A stretch of DNA of 53,804 nt, taken from contig CAYFMR010000009.1 in the NCBI GenBank assembly GCA_964344295.1, positions 1 to 53,804 of the forward strand, written 5' to 3'. Shown here piece by piece: positions 51,563 to 53,804 of this stretch. The stretch's first letter is position 1; the number at the start of each line of letters is the position of its first letter. The translations under genes and the position numbers were made by a program. The notes beneath the pieces are model-generated. The model saw nothing but the letters and a program-made list of their open reading frames with translations, made no database searches and was not told where the DNA came from. The stretch comes from JAAYFJ01 sp964344295. Its GTDB lineage: Bacteria > Bacillota > Clostridia > Tissierellales > Peptoniphilaceae.

Positions 51563-51569
51563 TACTTGC

Positions 51570-53701
51570 TTATCTTAATACCTGATCCTGCAACAACTTG
51601 ATCCAATCTTCATAATCGCGATCCAAGTTGTCCCTTCCACCGCGACGCACCAACTCATGGCTGTTCGTGGCTTCCACCAACTCAAAATAACTCCAGATCG
51701 TCTGATCCAAATCCGTAAATCGATGCATACGGTCTTCTAAACCTTGGATGGCCACCTCATCGGCCACTCGGTTAAACACCCGGTTCAAAAAGGCAGCTGC
51801 CTCTCCACGACTCAGGAAGGCATCCGGCTTAAACGTCCCGTCTGTGTAGCCGACAATACGCTTATTCCCATAGACCTGGTGGATCTCCTTCTCGTACTTG
51901 TGACCGGCAATATCCGTGAAAGGTGCCTTGCCGTCGGAAGACTTGTCGATGGCGGCAATCATCTTCACAAATTCTGCCCGCGTCACCGGCGCATCCGGTC
52001 TTAAATTGTTATGTTCATCCGTATCCAACATACCGGCCTTTAAAGCGGCATTGATATGCGGCAAATACCATGCCCCGTCCTGCAAGTCAGGGTAATCGGC
52101 CTTAGAGGTGTCGAAAAGATCGAGCCCGCCCAGGCGAGTCACCATGGCTGCCGCTTCTGCACGGGTCAACGTGCCCTCCGGTTGCACGGACTTGTCCGGA
52201 TAACCGAACATATACGCCATGTGATCCTCCCGCTTCTTCTCTTCAGGAACGAAAAAGTACCCGGACGAAGACTCCGGTTTTGGTTCCGGTGTGGGAGCTG
52301 GTTCTTCCTTTGTTTCCCAAATGGCATAGACTGTCATGTCCTTGCGCACATCTGTATCGGCAGTAAACCAATCGCCTTTGCCGTCTTTTTGCGTATTCCA
52401 ACCTTTAAAAAGATAGGTGGCGCCGTCTACAACAACTTCACTCGGTTCTACTTTAGGAAACTCAGGGTTGGTAATGCCGTCTTTCTTAAAGTTATGAGAT
52501 GTACCACCAACAATCTTATTCACGATATTTGCTTCACCGGTTTTCCCTGGTGTTTGAGGAACAAAAGTCACTTCCGGATGGACAAAGTTGATTTTTAAAG
52601 CATTCGCTACTATTGGAGGTTCAATGGGAAATTGAAGGAATGAAGGTCCAACAATATAACCATCCACATAGCCGCCCACCTCAATAGCCTCGGCGGTCCC
52701 GTCGGCAATGGCCTTGGCGTTTTTCTTTAAAATCGTAAATGCATTGGAATCAGCTGTTGAAAGCGTCATGTCTTTCTTCACTTCCGATGCCTTTAAATTC
52801 GGAATAACGTAGTGTCCTTGCCAATGCCGACGAAGCCCGGTTCGAAGTATTAATTCATTGGTTCCAGCCTCTCCCATTTCGTAGGAAGCAGTAGGTACAT
52901 TCGTAGTGGTAACCTCTTGCTTCTTGCTGTTTTCTTCATGGGAGATCCGCGCCAAAAGATCGTAAGGGTCCGCATTCTTTTCATAGGCCAAAGGAATGAA
53001 AGTGGCGCTAGAAAATGCCACGTTTGCTGAATCAGCTAACTTAATCCTCTTATCCAACTTGACGTGCAAGTCTACATGAGTAAATTTCGGTAATTTTTCC
53101 TTCATCGTGTCATCAGTAATCTCATCAAAATTATCATAACTTCTGACCATGGCATTTGGATTCAGATAAGCATAGTAGGCGGCCATAGGATTAAATTTAA
53201 AATTCGCAAGTAATTTTAATTCGTGGCCTGGATCTTTTTGGTGATCGTAATATGCCGTAATTGTGTTGCTCTCAACGCTCTTAATTTCCGTTCCCGGCAG
53301 AGTTTCTTCTGCCGACAGAATCTCGTTTATGCCGATTCTGTGGCCTTGAGCCAACATAGCCGCCCAAAGTATATTGGCATGTTGAGCATAAAGCGTCGCC
53401 GGCTCCGTCGTCCCGTTGGAAAAAGATCTCCCACTTTTTCGTGAGCAAAATATAATTCGTCTTGCTCAACTGTCAACTGCTGATTAGGTGACCAGCCCAT
53501 AAAGTACACACCGCCGTCGTTGGTGGTCATGTCGTTAAATCCCAATTCTTCTTCCGGATTGGTAAAGGTCTTTGTGACGGTTTGATTGGTATCTTCTCGA
53601 ATAAAGGTGATTTCCGCCTTATACCCTTTAGCAAACACCTGCCACGGCACCATACCCAGCAGCATCAGCACCGCCAAGAATAAACTCACTGTTTTTCTCA
53701 T
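51570..53701 (-). pseudogene. SLH-domain surface protein, reading frame broken in a run of T
   Basis: The gene starts MRKTVSLFLAVLMLLGMVPW (signal peptide, ATG at 53701) and would encode about 710 residues. The first frame is lost near 53420-53424, where a run of five T (A5 on the plus strand) interrupts VGDLF. One more T restores VGDLFSNGTTEPATLYAQHA in the frame that continues to 51570. The rest has a Listeria-Bacteroides repeat (KGWNTQKDGKGDWFTADTDV) and a Pro/Glu linker, then three SLH domains that bind wall polymers (FGYPDKSVQPEGTLTRAEAA, then LRPDAPVTRAEFVKM and VGYTDGTFKPDAFLSRGEA). It is a surface protein. The break may be a sequencing error, a true mutation, or a phase switch. Confidence 0.88.
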
Positions 53702-53804
53702 AAGATTGTCCTTTCTTTTGAGATCCTGGGCCATTGGCCCTGCCTTGTGCTATCTTACCTTGACCACGGCAAAGCGGAACACTTTCCTTGTATTCGTCTG
53801 TTTT

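Noticed and set aside
1..53804. tRNA genes, CRISPR arrays, prophage or insertion sequences
   Set aside because: I saw no repeat-spacer arrays, transposase or integrase genes, or tRNA-like cloverleaf sequences on either strand.

Overview
The window is about 54 kb of bacterial chromosome with mid-range GC. It reads as a Gram-positive Firmicute. The signs are strong AGGAGG ribosome-binding sites, sigma-A promoters close to consensus, an L10 leader with an attenuator, an argS T-box, a YbxF-type L7Ae protein between rpoC and rpsL, MutS2, LytR-CpsA-Psr and type 2 isopentenyl-diphosphate isomerase genes, and a surface protein with SLH domains. The oxygen-sensitive-looking redox genes and the SLH plus Listeria-Bacteroides repeat protein suggest an anaerobe of the Tissierellia/Clostridia type. 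That placement is inference. No tRNA, rRNA, CRISPR array, phage or insertion sequence was found.

Layout. (1) 1-11.1 kb, minus strand: the transcription/translation block rpoB-rpoC, then a promoter and ybxF-like - rpsL - rpsG - fusA - tuf (tuf cut by the window edge). (2) 11.5-21.4 kb: a block of unrelated genes between rpoB and rplL, which are normally neighbours. It holds a MATE exporter, thioredoxin reductase, a sodium:solute symporter with an unannotated 41-residue partner, an OmpR-type two-component system, a C39-like protein, an LCP protein and isopentenyl-diphosphate isomerase. rpoB has its own strong promoter after this block. (3) 21.4-24.9 kb, minus: rpmG-secE-nusG-rplK-rplA, then an L10-leader-controlled rplJ-rplL. 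(4) 24.9-38.3 kb, minus: a ZIP metal transporter and a large surface-anchored protein, a free-standing structured RNA with its own promoter and terminator, T-box-regulated argS, mutS2, a U32 peptidase-family protein, zapA and pheST. (5) 38.5-46.3 kb: an accessory stretch of lipoproteins, small membrane proteins, an ArsC/Spx-like and a DsbA-like protein, a DUF3160 lipoprotein with an FG-GAP-like partner, and a GlsB-type membrane protein that seems to start at ACG. (6) 46.4-51.4 kb, minus: a second two-component system beside a membrane iron-sulfur protein, a 50-residue C-terminal CxxC protein and a TlpA-like lipoprotein, which together look like a reductant-export module. (7) 51.5-53.7 kb, minus: an SLH-domain surface protein broken by a one-base change in a run of five T.

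How the parts relate: regions 1 and 3 form the core expression machinery and carry classical feedback signals (L10 leader, T-box, separate str and rpoBC promoters). The accessory regions are mostly envelope biology: secreted lipoproteins, sensing by two-component systems, extracytoplasmic thiol chemistry and an S-layer-type surface. Items missing from a simple long-ORF view are the structured RNA at 27353-27595, the 41-residue symporter partner (16096-16221), the 50-residue CxxC protein (50056-50208), the ACG-started GlsB protein (45993-46244), and an Asn in place of the rifampicin-site His of RpoB.
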